Shown: positions 10,418 through 20,113, numbered from the stretch's first letter. The stretch: 64,000 nucleotides of DNA from Mycolicibacterium aubagnense (GCF_010730955.1 NZ_AP022577.1:4154001-4218000); one strand, 5' to 3'. Program-made: numbers and translations. The notes: generated by a model from the sequence alone, not told the origin.

Positions 10418-11080
10418 ATGGCGTCTGACCACAGTGATCACCTGGCCCGGATGCGGGCAGAATACGGTTCGGTAGAGAAGGACGGCAGCGTCGACCTCGA
10501 CGTCGACTGGCTGGACCGCGGCTGGTTGGCGTTGTTCCGCGACTGGATGGCCGACGCCGTGCAGGCGGGGGTGTCCGAACCCAACGCGATGGTGCTGGGC
10601 ACCGTCGATGCGCAGGGCCATCCCGTCACCCGCTCGGTGCTGTGCAAGTCCATCGAAGAGACCGGCATCTCCTTCTACACCAACTACGACTCCGACAAGG
10701 GCGGCCAGCTCGCCGCCGTGCCCTACGCGTCGGCGACCTTCCCGTGGTACCTGGTGGGCCGGCAGATCCATATCCGCGGCGCGGTGACCAAGGTCGACGC
10801 GGAGCACACCGCCGAGTACTGGTCCAAACGGCCGCGTGGTTCGCAGCTGGGCGCGTGGGCATCACACCAGTCAAAATCGATTGCCTCACGGGCGGCGCTG
10901 CTGGAACAGTTGCGTGCCGTGACCGAGCGATTCGCCGACGTGCCCGAGGTGCCGGTGCCGCCGAACTGGGGCGGGTACCTGCTCGCCCCGGAAGTGATCG
11001 AGTTCTGGCAGGGCCGAGAGAACCGGGTGCACAACCGGATTCGCATCACGGGCGACCGTGTCGAAAGGCTCCAGCCCTGA
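10418..11080 (+). CDS. pdxH: Pyridoxine/pyridoxamine 5'-phosphate oxidase PdxH
   Basis: A 220-residue FMN enzyme that oxidises pyridoxine or pyridoxamine 5'-phosphate to the active cofactor PLP with oxygen. Family marks are [20 protein letters not shown] (FMN site), [13 protein letters not shown], the [11 protein letters not shown] substrate loop and the C-terminal [13 protein letters not shown]. The ATG at 10418 lacks a ribosome site but has TAGCGT eight bases upstream, consistent with a leaderless transcript. The stop overlaps the probable CTG start of the next MFS gene. Confidence 0.95.
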   Translation: MASDHSDHLARMRAEYGSVEKDGSVDLDVDWLDRGWLALFRDWMADAVQAGVSEPNAMVLGTVDAQGHPVTRSVLCKSIEETGISFYTNYDSDKGGQLAAVPYASATFPWYLVGRQIHIRGAVTKVDAEHTAEYWSKRPRGSQLGAWASHQSKSIASRAALLEQLRAVTERFADVPEVPVPPNWGGYLLAPEVIEFWQGRENRVHNRIRITGDRVERLQP

Positions 11081-12348
11081 AAGGTCTGATCGCCGACACC
11101 ACACCGCTGCGCAACTCGGATTACCGCCGGCTCTGGGGGTCCAGCGTCGTCACGGTCATCGGCGCCAACCTGACCATCTTCGCGGTGCCGGTGCAGCTCT
11201 ATGCGCTGACGCAGAACTCGGCGTACGTCGGTTTGGCGGGCGTGTTCAGCGTCGTACCGCTGATCGTGTTCGGCCTGTGGGGCGGGGCCTGGGCCGACGC
11301 GATGGACCGCCGCCGGCTGCTGATCATCGCGTCCTGCGGGCTGGCGGTGGCGTCGGTGCTGCTGTGGGTGCAGGCCGCCGCCGGCTTCAACAACGTCTGG
11401 CTGGTGCTGTGCCTGCTGTCGGTGCAGCAGGCGTTCTACGCGATCAACTCGCCGACCCGCTCGGCCGCCATCCCGCGGATGCTGCCCGCCGAGCAGCTGC
11501 CCGCCGCCAACTCGCTGAACATGACGGTGTTCCAGGCCGGCGCGATCGTCGGCCCGCTGCTCGCCGGCGTGCTGCTGCGGTGGGTGGACCTGTCGACGCT
11601 GTACTTCATCGACGCCCTCACCACGATCGCGCCGATCTGGGCGACCTTCCGGCTCACCCCGATGCCGCCCGAACATTCGGTCGCTGACGACAGCTCGCGC
11701 TGGGGCTTCGCGGCCGTGCTGGACGGCTTCCGCTACCTCTCGGGCAACCGGGTCGTCCTCATGTCCTTTGTGGTCGACCTCATCGCGATGATCCTCGGCA
11801 TGCCGCGGGCGCTGTTCCCGCAGATGGCCCACGAGAACTTCGGCGGACCGGTCGCGGGCGGTACCGCGATGGCGCTGTTATCGGCAGCCATGGCCTTCGG
11901 CGCGGTGGCCGGCGGGGTGTTCTCGGGGTGGCTGCCCCGGGTCCGCAGGCAGGGTTTGGCGGTGGTGGTCTCGATCGTGGTGTGGGGCGCGGCCATGGCT
12001 GGTTTCGGGCTCGCGGTCGGCCAGGCCACGGGCCGCCCCGACGGATTTCTCTGGACCGCGCTGGTGCTGTTGGCCGTCGGTGGTGCGGCCGACATGGTCT
12101 CGGCGGTGTTCCGGAGCACGATCCTGCAGGAAGCGGCCTCCGACGAGCTACGCGGCCGTTTGCAAGGTGTCTTCACCGTCGTGGTCGCGGGTGGCCCGCG
12201 GATTGCTGACGCGGTGCACGGGGCGGCGGCCGCGGTGGTGGGGACGACCGTGGCCGCGACGGGAGGTGGCGTCCTGGTGGTGGTCGGCGTCATCGTCTCG
12301 GTGCTGGTGGTGCCCGTGTTCGTGCGCTATCAGGTGGTTCGCCGCTGA
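11077..12348 (+). CDS. MFS transporter, EntS-like, with a probable CTG start
   Basis: A roughly 423-residue major facilitator with about twelve hydrophobic segments. It begins [19 protein letters not shown], the usual opening of the EntS-like efflux group, and carries the loop 2-3 signature [14 protein letters not shown]. No ATG, GTG or TTG is in frame between the pdxH region and the conserved N-terminus. The best start is CTG at 11077, whose CTGA overlaps the pdxH stop. A GTG inside the first membrane segment would delete conserved residues. Likely co-transcribed with pdxH. The exported substrate is unknown. Confidence 0.85.
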   Translation: MKGLIADTTPLRNSDYRRLWGSSVVTVIGANLTIFAVPVQLYALTQNSAYVGLAGVFSVVPLIVFGLWGGAWADAMDRRRLLIIASCGLAVASVLLWVQAAAGFNNVWLVLCLLSVQQAFYAINSPTRSAAIPRMLPAEQLPAANSLNMTVFQAGAIVGPLLAGVLLRWVDLSTLYFIDALTTIAPIWATFRLTPMPPEHSVADDSSRWGFAAVLDGFRYLSGNRVVLMSFVVDLIAMILGMPRALFPQMAHENFGGPVAGGTAMALLSAAMAFGAVAGGVFSGWLPRVRRQGLAVVVSIVVWGAAMAGFGLAVGQATGRPDGFLWTALVLLAVGGAADMVSAVFRSTILQEAASDELRGRLQGVFTVVVAGGPRIADAVHGAAAAVVGTTVAATGGGVLVVVGVIVSVLVVPVFVRYQVVRR

Positions 12349-12431
12349 CGCTTGACAGCGGGATTATGACGACCCGAGCAAGCACATAGTTCTCTTAACG
12401 ACTACCGTCTTGTTCCGGACGTTTCACCTGC

Positions 12432-12463
12432 CGACACCGCAAAAGGTCGACACCGCAAAAGGG
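12432..12463 (+). repeat. Tandem 16-bp duplication in the gltA2 leader
   Basis: Two adjacent copies of CGACACCGCAAAAGG(T/G), at 12432-12447 and 12448-12463, differ only in the last base. Each carries AAAAGG, so the ribosome-binding purine run is duplicated. The GTG start of gltA2 is at 12470, after the second copy. Confidence 0.9.
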
Positions 12464-12469
12464 GTTCAA

Positions 12470-13759
12470 GTGGCCGACACCTCCAGCTCTGACGACGTAG
12501 CCAACCTCAGGTATCCAGGGGGCGAGATCGATCTCAAGATCGTGCGCGCCACCGAGGGATCCGACGGCATCGAGCTCGGCTCGCTGCTCGCCAAGACCGG
12601 CTACACCACGTATGACGGTGGTTTCGTCAACACCTCGGCCACCAAGAGCGCCATCACCTACATCGACGGTGACGCCGGCATCCTGCGCTACCGCGGGTAC
12701 CCGATCGAGCAGCTCGCCGAGAAGTCGAACTTCATCGAGGTCAGCTACCTGCTGATCTACGGGGAGCTGCCGACGGCCGCCGAGCTGGAAGCGTTCACCA
12801 ACAAGATTCAGCGGCACACCCTGCTGCACGAGGACCTCAAGCGGTTCTTCGACGGCTTCCCGCGCAACGCGCATCCGATGCCGGTGCTGTCGTCGGCGGC
12901 CAACGCGCTGAGTGCCTACTACCAGGACTCGCTCGATCCCAAGGATCCCGAGCAGGTCGAGCTGTCGACCATCCGCCTGCTGGCCAAGCTGCCGACCATC
13001 GCGGCCTACGCGTACAAGAAGTCGGTCGGTCAGCCATTCCTGTACCCGGACAACTCGCTGAACTTGGTCGAGAACTTCCTGCGGATGACGTTCGGTCTGC
13101 CGGCCGAGCCGTACCAGGTGGATCCGGAGCTGGTCCGCGCCCTGGACATGCTGTTCATCCTGCACGCCGACCATGAGCAGAACTGCTCGACGTCGACGGT
13201 TCGGTTGGTCGGCTCGTCGCAGGCCAACCTGTTCACCTCGATCTCCGGCGGCATCAACGCGCTGTGGGGCCCGCTGCACGGCGGCGCCAACCAGGCCGTG
13301 CTGGAGATGCTGGAGAAGATCCGCACCGAGCACGGCGACGTCCGCGACTTCGTCAAGAAGGTCAAGAACCGCGAAGACGGCGTCAAGCTCATGGGCTTCG
13401 GTCACCGGGTCTACAAGAACTACGACCCGCGGGCGCGCATCGTCAAGGAGCAGGCCGACAAGATCCTCGGCAAGCTCGGCGGCGACGACGAGCTGCTGGA
13501 CATCGCCAAGTCGCTGGAGGAGATCGCCCTCACCGACGACTTCTTCGTCGAGCGCAAGCTGTACCCGAACGTCGACTACTACACCGGCGTGATCTACCGG
13601 GCCATGGGCTTCCCGACCCGCATGTTCACCGTGCTGTTCGCCCTGGGCCGGCTCCCGGGCTGGATCGCGCACTGGCGCGAGATGAGTGCCGACCCGAGCA
13701 CCAAGATCGGCCGCCCGCGCCAGATCTACACCGGCTACACCGAGCGGGACTACCCCTAA
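12470..13759 (+). CDS. gltA2: Type II citrate synthase (GltA2)
   Basis: A 429-residue hexameric-type citrate synthase, the main entry enzyme of the TCA cycle. Catalytic blocks are visible: [22 protein letters not shown] (His near 270), [14 protein letters not shown] (His near 312) and the Asp in YPNVDYYTG. Length matches M. tuberculosis GltA2 (431). GTG at 12470 starts [18 protein letters not shown], with AAAAGGGG upstream. A strong intrinsic terminator follows. Upstream a TTGACA is at 12352 but no well-spaced -10 was found. Confidence 0.96.
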   Translation: MADTSSSDDVANLRYPGGEIDLKIVRATEGSDGIELGSLLAKTGYTTYDGGFVNTSATKSAITYIDGDAGILRYRGYPIEQLAEKSNFIEVSYLLIYGELPTAAELEAFTNKIQRHTLLHEDLKRFFDGFPRNAHPMPVLSSAANALSAYYQDSLDPKDPEQVELSTIRLLAKLPTIAAYAYKKSVGQPFLYPDNSLNLVENFLRMTFGLPAEPYQVDPELVRALDMLFILHADHEQNCSTSTVRLVGSSQANLFTSISGGINALWGPLHGGANQAVLEMLEKIRTEHGDVRDFVKKVKNREDGVKLMGFGHRVYKNYDPRARIVKEQADKILGKLGGDDELLDIAKSLEEIALTDDFFVERKLYPNVDYYTGVIYRAMGFPTRMFTVLFALGRLPGWIAHWREMSADPSTKIGRPRQIYTGYTERDYP

Positions 13760-13776
13760 AGCCCGTTCACGGACAT

Positions 13777-13821
13777 GGCCCCTCGCGCACTTCGCGCGAG
13801 GGGCCGTCTCTTTCTCTTTTT
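13777..13821 (+). terminator. Intrinsic terminator of gltA2
   Basis: Twelve-bp perfect stem (GGCCCCTCGCGC at 13777-13788, complement at 13794-13805), a five-base loop, then a T-rich run TCTCTTTCTCTTTTT to 13821. It is the clearest Rho-independent terminator in the window, 18 bases after the stop codon. Confidence 0.93.
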
Positions 13822-13973
13822 CCGCCAGCGTGCGTGTTTGTCCGGCGACACGCCGTTTTTGGTGTGCATTTCGCGCTCGCTCGCGGGGCAGTGAGCGGCC
13901 ACGAGCGGACATGAGCGGCCAGTTTCCGCCCATGTCGCCTATGTCACTGCACCCCGACGTTGCGCCGGCAACA

Positions 13974-14006
13974 GTTGTAGTTTCACAATAGTTGTGTGAA
14001 TACAAC
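13974..14006. promoter_or_regulatory. Candidate MarR operator over the exporter start codon
   Basis: An imperfect dyad: GTTGTAGTTTCACAA at 13974-13988, three-base centre TAG, TTGTGTGAATACAAC at 13992-14006. The outer six and inner five bases of each arm pair. It covers the GTG start at 13996. The exporter is followed by its own marR gene, so autoregulation by occlusion is inferred. Confidence 0.6.
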
Positions 14007-15447
14007 CATCGACGCGCTCGACTCACGGCGCAAGACGATCATCCTGATCTCCTGCTGCCTCAGTCTGCTGATCGTGTCGATGGACGCCACCATCGTGAAC
14101 GTCGCGATCCCGTCGATCCGCGCAGACTTCGGTGCGTCACCCGCCCAGATGCAATGGGTCGTCGACGTCTACACCCTGGTGTTGGCCTCGCTGCTGATGC
14201 TTTCCGGTGCGACCGGCGACCGGTTCGGCCGTCGTCGGGTGTTCCAGATCGGCCTGACGGTCTTCGCCTTCGGTTCGCTGATGTGCAGCCTGGCGCCGAC
14301 CGCGGACGCATTGATCGGCGCCCGTCTACTCCAGGGTATCGGCGGCTCGATGTTGAATCCCGTTGCGCTGTCGATCATTTCGCAGGTCTTCACCGGCAGG
14401 GTGGAGCGGGCCCGGGCGCTCGGATTGTGGGGCGCGGTGGTCGGTATCTCGATGGCGCTGGGGCCCACCGTCGGCGGCCTGCTGATCCAGACCGTCGGTT
14501 GGCGTGCGGTGTTCTGGATCAATCTGCCGATCTGTCTGGCGGCTGTCGTGCTGACCGCCATCTTCGTCCCGGAGAGCAAGTCGGCCACCATGCGCAACAT
14601 CGATCCGGTCGGCCAGGGGCTGGCGGTGCTGTTTCTGTTCAGCTTGGTGTTCACCCTGATCGAAGGGCCGGGCATGCGCTGGTCCAGCCCGCGCACCGTG
14701 TCCATCGCGGTTGTGGCGGTAGTGGCGCTCGCGGCCTTCCTGCGCTACGAACGCCGCCGCCACGACCCGTTCATCGACCTGCGTTTCTTCCGCAGCATCC
14801 CATTCGCCTCGGCCACGGTCACCGCGATCCTCGCCTTCACCGCCTGGGGTGCGTTCCTCTTTATGATGTCGTTCTACCTGCAGAACGAACGGCACTACTC
14901 GGCCATCCACACCGGCCTGATCTATCTCCCGATAGCGATTGGCGCCCTGGTCTTTTCGCCGTTGTCCGGACGGATCGTCGGACGTTATGGCGCGCGCCCG
15001 TCCCTGCTGACCGCAGGCGTGCTGACGGCAGCGGCTGCGCTCATGTTGACGACGCTGACCGATCGCACGCCGATGTGGCACGTGGTGCTGATCTTCACGG
15101 TGTACGGCATGGGGTTCGCCATGGTCAACGCGCCCATCACCAACGCGGCGGTCAGCGGTATGCCGGTAGATCGAGCCGGCGCGGCGGCGGCGGTAACGTC
15201 TACCAGCCGGCAAGTGGGCGTGAGTATCGGTGTGGCACTGTGCGGTTCGATTGCCGGCCCGGCGCTGTCCGGTGCCGCGGACTTCGGCATCCAGGCCCGG
15301 CCGCTGTGGTGGATGTGCCTCGGCGCGGGCCTGGCGATCATCGTGCTCGGCCTCGTCTCGACCTCACCGCGGGCCCTGCGCTCCGCGGAGCGGCTGGCTC
15401 CGCTGATCGAAGGTACCCCCAACCTGGAGCCGGCCCATGTCCACTGA
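13996..15447 (+). CDS. MFS drug exporter, DHA2 (EmrB/QacA) family
   Basis: A 483-residue transporter with about fourteen predicted membrane helices, the DHA2 count. Motif A-like [16 protein letters not shown] follows helix 2, and motif C-like residues with [10 protein letters not shown] stand in helix 5. The early [15 protein letters not shown] is the DHA2 opening (motif D1). Such pumps expel lipophilic drugs or dyes by proton antiport. GTG at 13996 lies in a dyad operator. The stop overlaps the following marR start by 11 bases, so the two form an operon and the regulator probably senses an exported compound. Substrate unknown. Confidence 0.9.
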   Translation: MNTTIDALDSRRKTIILISCCLSLLIVSMDATIVNVAIPSIRADFGASPAQMQWVVDVYTLVLASLLMLSGATGDRFGRRRVFQIGLTVFAFGSLMCSLAPTADALIGARLLQGIGGSMLNPVALSIISQVFTGRVERARALGLWGAVVGISMALGPTVGGLLIQTVGWRAVFWINLPICLAAVVLTAIFVPESKSATMRNIDPVGQGLAVLFLFSLVFTLIEGPGMRWSSPRTVSIAVVAVVALAAFLRYERRRHDPFIDLRFFRSIPFASATVTAILAFTAWGAFLFMMSFYLQNERHYSAIHTGLIYLPIAIGALVFSPLSGRIVGRYGARPSLLTAGVLTAAAALMLTTLTDRTPMWHVVLIFTVYGMGFAMVNAPITNAAVSGMPVDRAGAAAAVTSTSRQVGVSIGVALCGSIAGPALSGAADFGIQARPLWWMCLGAGLAIIVLGLVSTSPRALRSAERLAPLIEGTPNLEPAHVH

Positions 15448-15856
15448 TTCGTTGGCCGACGACGTCTGGCAGGCCATGGCCGCGGTGGTGTTCGAGAACC
15501 GGGACAGCTGGAAGCGTGCGGTGGTCGAGCGGTCCGGCCTGCCGTTCAGCCGGGTCCGGATCGTGCGCCGGCTGGCGGCCAAGCCCATGACGGCCAAAGA
15601 ACTCGCCGCCGCGACCGCCATGGACGCCCCCGCCACCACTGTCGCCATCAACGACCTCGAGGAACGTGGATTGGTTGTGCGACAGCCGGATCCGGACAAT
15701 CGGCGGTGCAAACTGGTGTCGCTCACCGAGGCCGGAGCTGCCTTGATGAAGGGCATCAGTCAGATCGATGATCCGGCCCCGCCGGTCTTTGCCACGTTGG
15801 ACGCCGACGAGTTGGCCACGCTGCGTGACCTGTTGAGCCGGCTGCGTCGTCACTAG
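15437..15856 (+). CDS. MarR family regulator of the adjacent exporter
   Basis: A 139-residue winged-helix protein. The recognition region lies near residues 50-80 (MTAKELAAATAMDAPATTVA), followed by the wing with PDPDNRRCKLVSLTEAG, the MarR hallmark. It overlaps the end of the DHA2 exporter gene, so translation is likely coupled. The nearby palindrome over the exporter start is its likely site. Family members release DNA on binding phenolic or drug-like ligands; the ligand here is unknown. Confidence 0.9.
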   Translation: MSTDSLADDVWQAMAAVVFENRDSWKRAVVERSGLPFSRVRIVRRLAAKPMTAKELAAATAMDAPATTVAINDLEERGLVVRQPDPDNRRCKLVSLTEAGAALMKGISQIDDPAPPVFATLDADELATLRDLLSRLRRH

Positions 15857-15906
15857 GGACGCGGTTCCCGTCCACCCGCGGCGAACGCCCGACTACGGTG
15901 GTCCCC

Positions 15907-16272
15907 GTGGCTAACACCAAACCTGAAATCGAATTCCCGGACGGCCCGGCACCTGACTCGCTGGTGATCGAGGACGTCATCGTCGGCGACGGCGCCGAGG
16001 CCGTGCCCGGCGGCAACGTCACGGTCCATTACGTCGGCGTCGAGTACGACACCGGTGAGGAGTTCGACAGCTCCTGGAACCGCGGCGAGACCATCGAATT
16101 CCCCCTGCGTGGCCTGATTCAGGGCTGGCAGGACGGCATCCCCGGGATGCGCGTGGGTGGCCGGCGCAAGCTGACCATCCCGCCCGCGCAGGCCTACGGC
16201 CCCGCCGGTGGTGGGCACCGGCTGTCCGGCAAGACGCTGATCTTCGTCATCGACCTCGTCGGCGTCCGCTGA
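15907..16272 (+). CDS. FKBP-type peptidyl-prolyl cis-trans isomerase
   Basis: A 121-residue single FKBP domain that speeds cis-trans rotation of X-Pro bonds in the cytoplasm (no signal peptide). Conserved pocket residues are visible in VTVHYVGVEYDTGEEFDSSW, then GLIQGWQDGIPGMRVGGRR and the last strands IPPAQAYGPAGGG with LIFVIDLVGV. I chose GTG at 15907 (VANTKPEIEFPDGPAP). A GTG at 15898 is also in frame. It stands alone between marR and arfA. Confidence 0.93.
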   Translation: MANTKPEIEFPDGPAPDSLVIEDVIVGDGAEAVPGGNVTVHYVGVEYDTGEEFDSSWNRGETIEFPLRGLIQGWQDGIPGMRVGGRRKLTIPPAQAYGPAGGGHRLSGKTLIFVIDLVGVR

Positions 16273-16389
16273 CCTGATCGACTTTCTGTCGGGCTTAGGG
16301 TCCGGCGGTTGTGGCGTGTCACGGCGGCAACGTGCCGTCTCCACAGCTGTCGGGCTCTAGGCTCGAACGTGTTTCAGGGAGGGTTGTGC

Positions 16390-17388
16390 ATGACGGACAC
16401 AGCTGACGTCGCCGAGCCGTCCGGCAGCGTTCGTCGTCTCGGCGCGCGCGGCAAGGTGGCTGCGGTGGGTGTCGTGGTCGCTGTCGTCGCGGCAGTCGGC
16501 TGGGTGGTGTTCGGTAGCTCCGATGAGCACCAGGCCCCGAGTTCGATAGCGGCCTCCGCGGCGCCGGTTCCGGCACAGCCCGAGCTGACGTCGGCACCCT
16601 TCGCGCTGATGCGCGACGGCAATACCGTCACCCTGACCGGCAGCGTGGCCAACACCCGGTCGAAGTCCGAACTGGCCGCCGCGGTAAAGGCGCAGTGGCT
16701 CGATGCCACCCTCATCGACAAGACCGCTGTGGTCGACGGCGCCGGGACCCCGGACATGTCGGTTGTCGGCAACGTCCTGTCCGCCGCCGATCACATCTCG
16801 GATTTTGGCTTGTCCATCGACGGCGCCACCATCACGTTGATGGGGACGGCGCCCAACCTAGACGTAGCGGGCGAGGTGCAGAGCGCCGCCGCGCTGTCGT
16901 TCCCCGGCGCGAAGCTGGCCAACAACATTCAGATCCCCGCGCCCGGCGGGCCGGTCGCGCCGACGGCCCCGGCGCCATCGTCGGCACCCGCGCCCGCGCC
17001 GGCACCCACCCCGGCCGGTGGCCCCTGCGCGAAGGTGCAGGCCGACGTCACGGAGCTGTTGCGCAGCCCGATCACTTTCGTCACCGGCGGCTCGCAGATG
17101 ACGGCCGAGTCCCGCCAGGTGCTGGTGCAGGTAGCCGACAAGATCAAGGGCGGCTGCCCGAACGGTGCAGTCACGGTGGTGGGCTACACCGACAATCAGG
17201 GCAGTGACGCCATCAACCTCAAACTGAGCGACACCCGCGCCAAAGCTGTTGCCGCCGCGCTGGTTTCGAACGGCGTCCTAGCGGCGAAGGTGACCGCCCG
17301 CGGTGCCGGCTCGGCCAATCCGGTCGCCGACAACAGCACCGAAGACGGCCGGGCGAAGAATCGCCGGGTCGAGATCACCCTCGGCTGA
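16390..17388 (+). CDS. arfA: OmpA-family protein ArfA (OmpATb)
   Basis: A 332-residue membrane-anchored cell-wall protein. One hydrophobic helix at about residues 20-40 follows a charged N-terminus. Two BON-like modules cover about 70-185, then an Ala/Pro-rich linker, then a C-terminal OmpA peptidoglycan-binding domain from about 215 (TVVGYTDNQGSDAINLKLSDTRAKAV and NRRVEITLG). In M. tuberculosis ArfA supports ammonia release and growth at acid pH together with ArfB and ArfC. Neither partner is next to it here. GAGGG precedes the ATG at 16390. Confidence 0.93.
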   Translation: MTDTADVAEPSGSVRRLGARGKVAAVGVVVAVVAAVGWVVFGSSDEHQAPSSIAASAAPVPAQPELTSAPFALMRDGNTVTLTGSVANTRSKSELAAAVKAQWLDATLIDKTAVVDGAGTPDMSVVGNVLSAADHISDFGLSIDGATITLMGTAPNLDVAGEVQSAAALSFPGAKLANNIQIPAPGGPVAPTAPAPSSAPAPAPAPTPAGGPCAKVQADVTELLRSPITFVTGGSQMTAESRQVLVQVADKIKGGCPNGAVTVVGYTDNQGSDAINLKLSDTRAKAVAAALVSNGVLAAKVTARGAGSANPVADNSTEDGRAKNRRVEITLG

Positions 17389-17424
17389 GCCGGTTTCGCG
17401 GACAGCATCTGCCAGCGGGTCGAC

Positions 17425-18861
17425 TCACGGCGGGGTTATGCGCTCGGTGAAGCTGCCGTGAAAGCCCGGGAATTGGTGACCCGGGAGGGTGGCGATTGCG
17501 TGGGCCGGGTTTTCGATGGCGGCGGCGTCGAGGATGTGCAACTCGGTGCGATGCTCGGCGGCGTTGTACGTGACGACCAGGAGCCAGCCGTCGTCCTCGT
17601 CGGCGTTGTGGGCCTTGGGGACGAAGATCGGCTCACCGGGGAACGTTTCTGTCGAAAAGGCATGCAGGCGTTGGGTATTGGTCTGCCGGTCCAGTTTGAC
17701 GATGGCCGCACTGTCCTGCTCTGCTGAGGCCAGGTAGGTGTAGCGGTGCTCGCGACCGGTGCGGCGTTCGTCGTGGGTGGGAAATTCGGTTGCGGGACTG
17801 GGATAGTCGGTAACGGTAACCGTTCCGCCGGTTGAGATGCGAAGCCTTGCGGGCCAGCCGGCCACGGGAAGGGGCTCGGTGCGGAATCGCTTGGCTGCCT
17901 GGCTGAGGAACGCGAATGACTCGTGGCGCACGAGATCGAGGACGACGTCGCCGCGGTCCTCGTAGGCATTGTCGACGTGCACGTACACCAGCGGATCGCA
18001 CTCGATGATGCGGGGTTTTCCGCCTGCGCGCGGAACGAGAATGACCTTCATTCCTTGCTGCGGGCGATAGTCCGCGCTGTCTCCGAGGGTTCCTTTACCC
18101 AGGGCGGCCAGCGCCGCGGTTACCGGGTCGACGGTGATCGGAGCCAGCGCGAACACCAGGAATTGTGGAGTGATGGCGAAGTCGTGCTGGATGTAGATGT
18201 GCTCGAGCGGCACCGTGGCGAGTTGGCTCAGCCGGCCTGCTGGGTCTACCCGGAAGCATCGAAGGCACGCGACGGTGGGGCCCTCCAGCGACGGGGCGAA
18301 GTCGAACCCGAAATTGAACAGTTCTCCGGTGGCCGGATCGATGCGTGGATGCGGTGAAAAGCGGGAGAACGACGGGAGTTGGCCATCGAACGTGCACGGG
18401 CCGAGTGTCGACAAGTCGTCGAGGTCGACCAGCCAGGGCCGGCCGGCATCGCTGAGTGCGAGCAGCCGGTCGGCGTGGACCACAGCGTGGGTGTTGGCGG
18501 CATCGGCCGGTGGGCGGCCGACGTTGTCGCGGAAACGCCGCGCCTGCGTGTACACACCACGAATGTGGGCGCCTTGACCACGAAGTTCCTTGCGGCGCTT
18601 GGGAGTGTCCACGTACCGCGACCGGAATCGGACCGTCCCGTCGGTGATGGTGAACTTGACCATCAAACCGTCGCCGTCAAACGGGTGCGCTCCGTTGAAC
18701 CCGCCCGATTCCCAGTCGGCTGGGCCATTTCGATAGAGCGTGCCCCTCAACTCTTGTGGCACCGACCCGGTGATCGGCAGTGTGACCTCGTCGGGTTGCT
18801 CCCTGGCTGCACGGTACATGCCCAGAAGGCCGATTGCCTCGTCGTTGCTGGTGATGGTCAT
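17425..18861 (-). CDS. Carotenoid cleavage oxygenase family protein (first copy)
   Basis: A 478-residue seven-bladed propeller protein of the carotenoid/lignostilbene dioxygenase family, which splits alkene bonds with oxygen and non-haem iron. Candidate iron His residues are in SPHPRIDP, YIQHDFAI, YVHVDNAYED and FPGFHGSF, so the four-His site is complete. The opening NGPADWESGGFNGAHPFDGDGL is typical. GGAGG precedes ATG at 18861. It lies 67 bases after a DUF2236 oxygenase gene, likely one operon under the divergent TetR gene. The substrate may be a carotenoid, apocarotenoid or stilbene; unresolved. Confidence 0.92.
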   Translation of the reverse strand: MTITSNDEAIGLLGMYRAAREQPDEVTLPITGSVPQELRGTLYRNGPADWESGGFNGAHPFDGDGLMVKFTITDGTVRFRSRYVDTPKRRKELRGQGAHIRGVYTQARRFRDNVGRPPADAANTHAVVHADRLLALSDAGRPWLVDLDDLSTLGPCTFDGQLPSFSRFSPHPRIDPATGELFNFGFDFAPSLEGPTVACLRCFRVDPAGRLSQLATVPLEHIYIQHDFAITPQFLVFALAPITVDPVTAALAALGKGTLGDSADYRPQQGMKVILVPRAGGKPRIIECDPLVYVHVDNAYEDRGDVVLDLVRHESFAFLSQAAKRFRTEPLPVAGWPARLRISTGGTVTVTDYPSPATEFPTHDERRTGREHRYTYLASAEQDSAAIVKLDRQTNTQRLHAFSTETFPGEPIFVPKAHNADEDDGWLLVVTYNAAEHRTELHILDAAAIENPAHAIATLPGHQFPGFHGSFTERITPP

Positions 18862-18928
18862 GGTTGAACCTCCGAAAGCGGCTGCGTGTGGTCTGGCCGT
18901 GTCGGCGATGCGACGCGGCCGTGGATGT

Positions 18929-19969
18929 CTAGATCGGGCACGTGGCTGCGGATTGATGCTTGTCGTGCGCGGTGAAGTCGGTGAGTTCCCGCTTGCGCAT
19001 GGTGTTGACGATGCGCTGATGCTTGCGCGCGTGATACGCCAGCGGTGCGTAGGTAATTCGTTCGGGCAACGTTCTCAAGAGTCCTCGGTAGACCCGGAAG
19101 GCGGCTTGGAGTTCCAGTTCCTCGGCTCGGCTCCAGGGCACATCGAGTTTTTCTCGGACATTCGGTGGCAGGCACCCGATGAGGGTCAGGCGCAGTATTT
19201 CCGCCGGGATGGCGGCAGCTGACCGCGTCAGCAGTTCGGTCGCCGGCCGCAGCCGCCGCGGTACCCCACGAGGGACCGTGAGCGGTGGGTTCTTGCTGAG
19301 GTTGTGCACGATGTTGTTCGCGACATAGGTGTTCTCGAGCACCTCGTCGACCATCTTGTCGAAGTAGGGCCAGAATTCCGTGCGGCTTTGGGGGAGTTGG
19401 TTCTTCGGAACCTGCGTGATCCGTGCGACCCTGAGCGTGTCTCGGTAGAGCGCGTCTTCCTCGGCGTCGGTGTATTTCCGCCCCAAGATCAGCGGCGCAC
19501 TCCACACAGTGGACGGAAAAGCGGTGGCGATGACCCAGGCATAGGCCTGTGGATGCAATGCACTGATGTGCTGACCGTCAGGGCCGGTCATCTGCAAAGG
19601 CTGGTGCATCGTCCGGAGCCAGTAGCCATGTTCGATGGCGGCTTTGCCGCCGAAGATCCATTGCTGCACCGCATCGAATGATCGAATTGCGCGACCCAAC
19701 GGATCGGTCTCGTACACCGAGTACCTGTCGACGACCGAGCCGATGACCGGGTGCATCGCCTGCAGCAGAAACGCCGCGCCATTGACCGGCAACCCCGCCC
19801 ATTGGCCGAAGACGGTGCCCATCGGCCCGAGCGGGTCGACCAAATCCGGGACCGGTTGCACCCACAGCTCGTCGGAATCCCAACGCGCTTTCCCGCTAGC
19901 TAATAATGGAATGGCGCCGGATTCCTGTGCGGTGTGATCCGCGCCTATCTCGGATTCTATTGCTGTCAT
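18929..19969 (-). CDS. DUF2236 (MpaB/rubber oxygenase Lcp-like) protein
   Basis: A 346-residue protein of the oxygenase MpaB / latex-clearing-protein superfamily, which includes haem b enzymes that cut polyisoprene. Conserved features are PLGPMGTVFGQWAGLPVNG, AFLLQAMHPVIGSVV with a family His, and the SVYETDPLGRAIRSF segment. No signal peptide or clear membrane helix is seen. AGGAGT precedes the ATG at 19969. It heads an operon with a carotenoid cleavage oxygenase, and a TetR gene diverges from it. A joint role in breaking isoprenoid chains is inference. Confidence 0.85.
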   Translation of the reverse strand: MTAIESEIGADHTAQESGAIPLLASGKARWDSDELWVQPVPDLVDPLGPMGTVFGQWAGLPVNGAAFLLQAMHPVIGSVVDRYSVYETDPLGRAIRSFDAVQQWIFGGKAAIEHGYWLRTMHQPLQMTGPDGQHISALHPQAYAWVIATAFPSTVWSAPLILGRKYTDAEEDALYRDTLRVARITQVPKNQLPQSRTEFWPYFDKMVDEVLENTYVANNIVHNLSKNPPLTVPRGVPRRLRPATELLTRSAAAIPAEILRLTLIGCLPPNVREKLDVPWSRAEELELQAAFRVYRGLLRTLPERITYAPLAYHARKHQRIVNTMRKRELTDFTAHDKHQSAATCPI

Positions 19970-20021
19970 TGGCTATGACTCCTGATTGCGGCAGCGCGCC
20001 CAGTGCGCTGGTTCCGGTCAA

Positions 20022-20059
20022 TGGCAAATTCTGATGCATACCGGCACCAGAAATTGGCC
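20022..20059. promoter_or_regulatory. Possible TetR operator between the oxygenase operon and tetR
   Basis: TGGCAAATTCTG at 20022-20033 and CAGAAATTGGCC at 20048-20059 are inverted and match at 9 of 12 bases, with a 14-base spacer. It lies in the divergent intergenic region. The match is imperfect and no second site was found. Confidence 0.35.
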
Positions 20060-20113
20060 TGCGCGTAGTGTGCACCTTGTCATCGTCCGAGTCAACAGAC
20101 AGCGCGCCGAACC

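Noticed and set aside
12352..12390. TTGACA at 12352 as a sigma-A promoter for gltA2
   Set aside because: No TAnnnT hexamer lies 16-19 bases downstream; the nearest candidates are 6 or 27 bases away.
9204..13759. Two citrate synthases as a recent duplication
   Set aside because: The pair citA and gltA2 is also present in this order in M. tuberculosis and the proteins differ strongly in length and sequence, so it is an old arrangement.
12395..14026. A 543-residue minus-strand frame over gltA2
   Set aside because: Antisense to a highly conserved gene and to its terminator; composition is that of a GC-skew artefact.
13992..15590. A 532-residue plus-strand frame overlapping the DHA2 exporter
   Set aside because: It is the out-of-phase shadow of the exporter: Arg/Pro/His-rich with no membrane segments or motifs, whereas the frame from 13996 is a full MFS protein.
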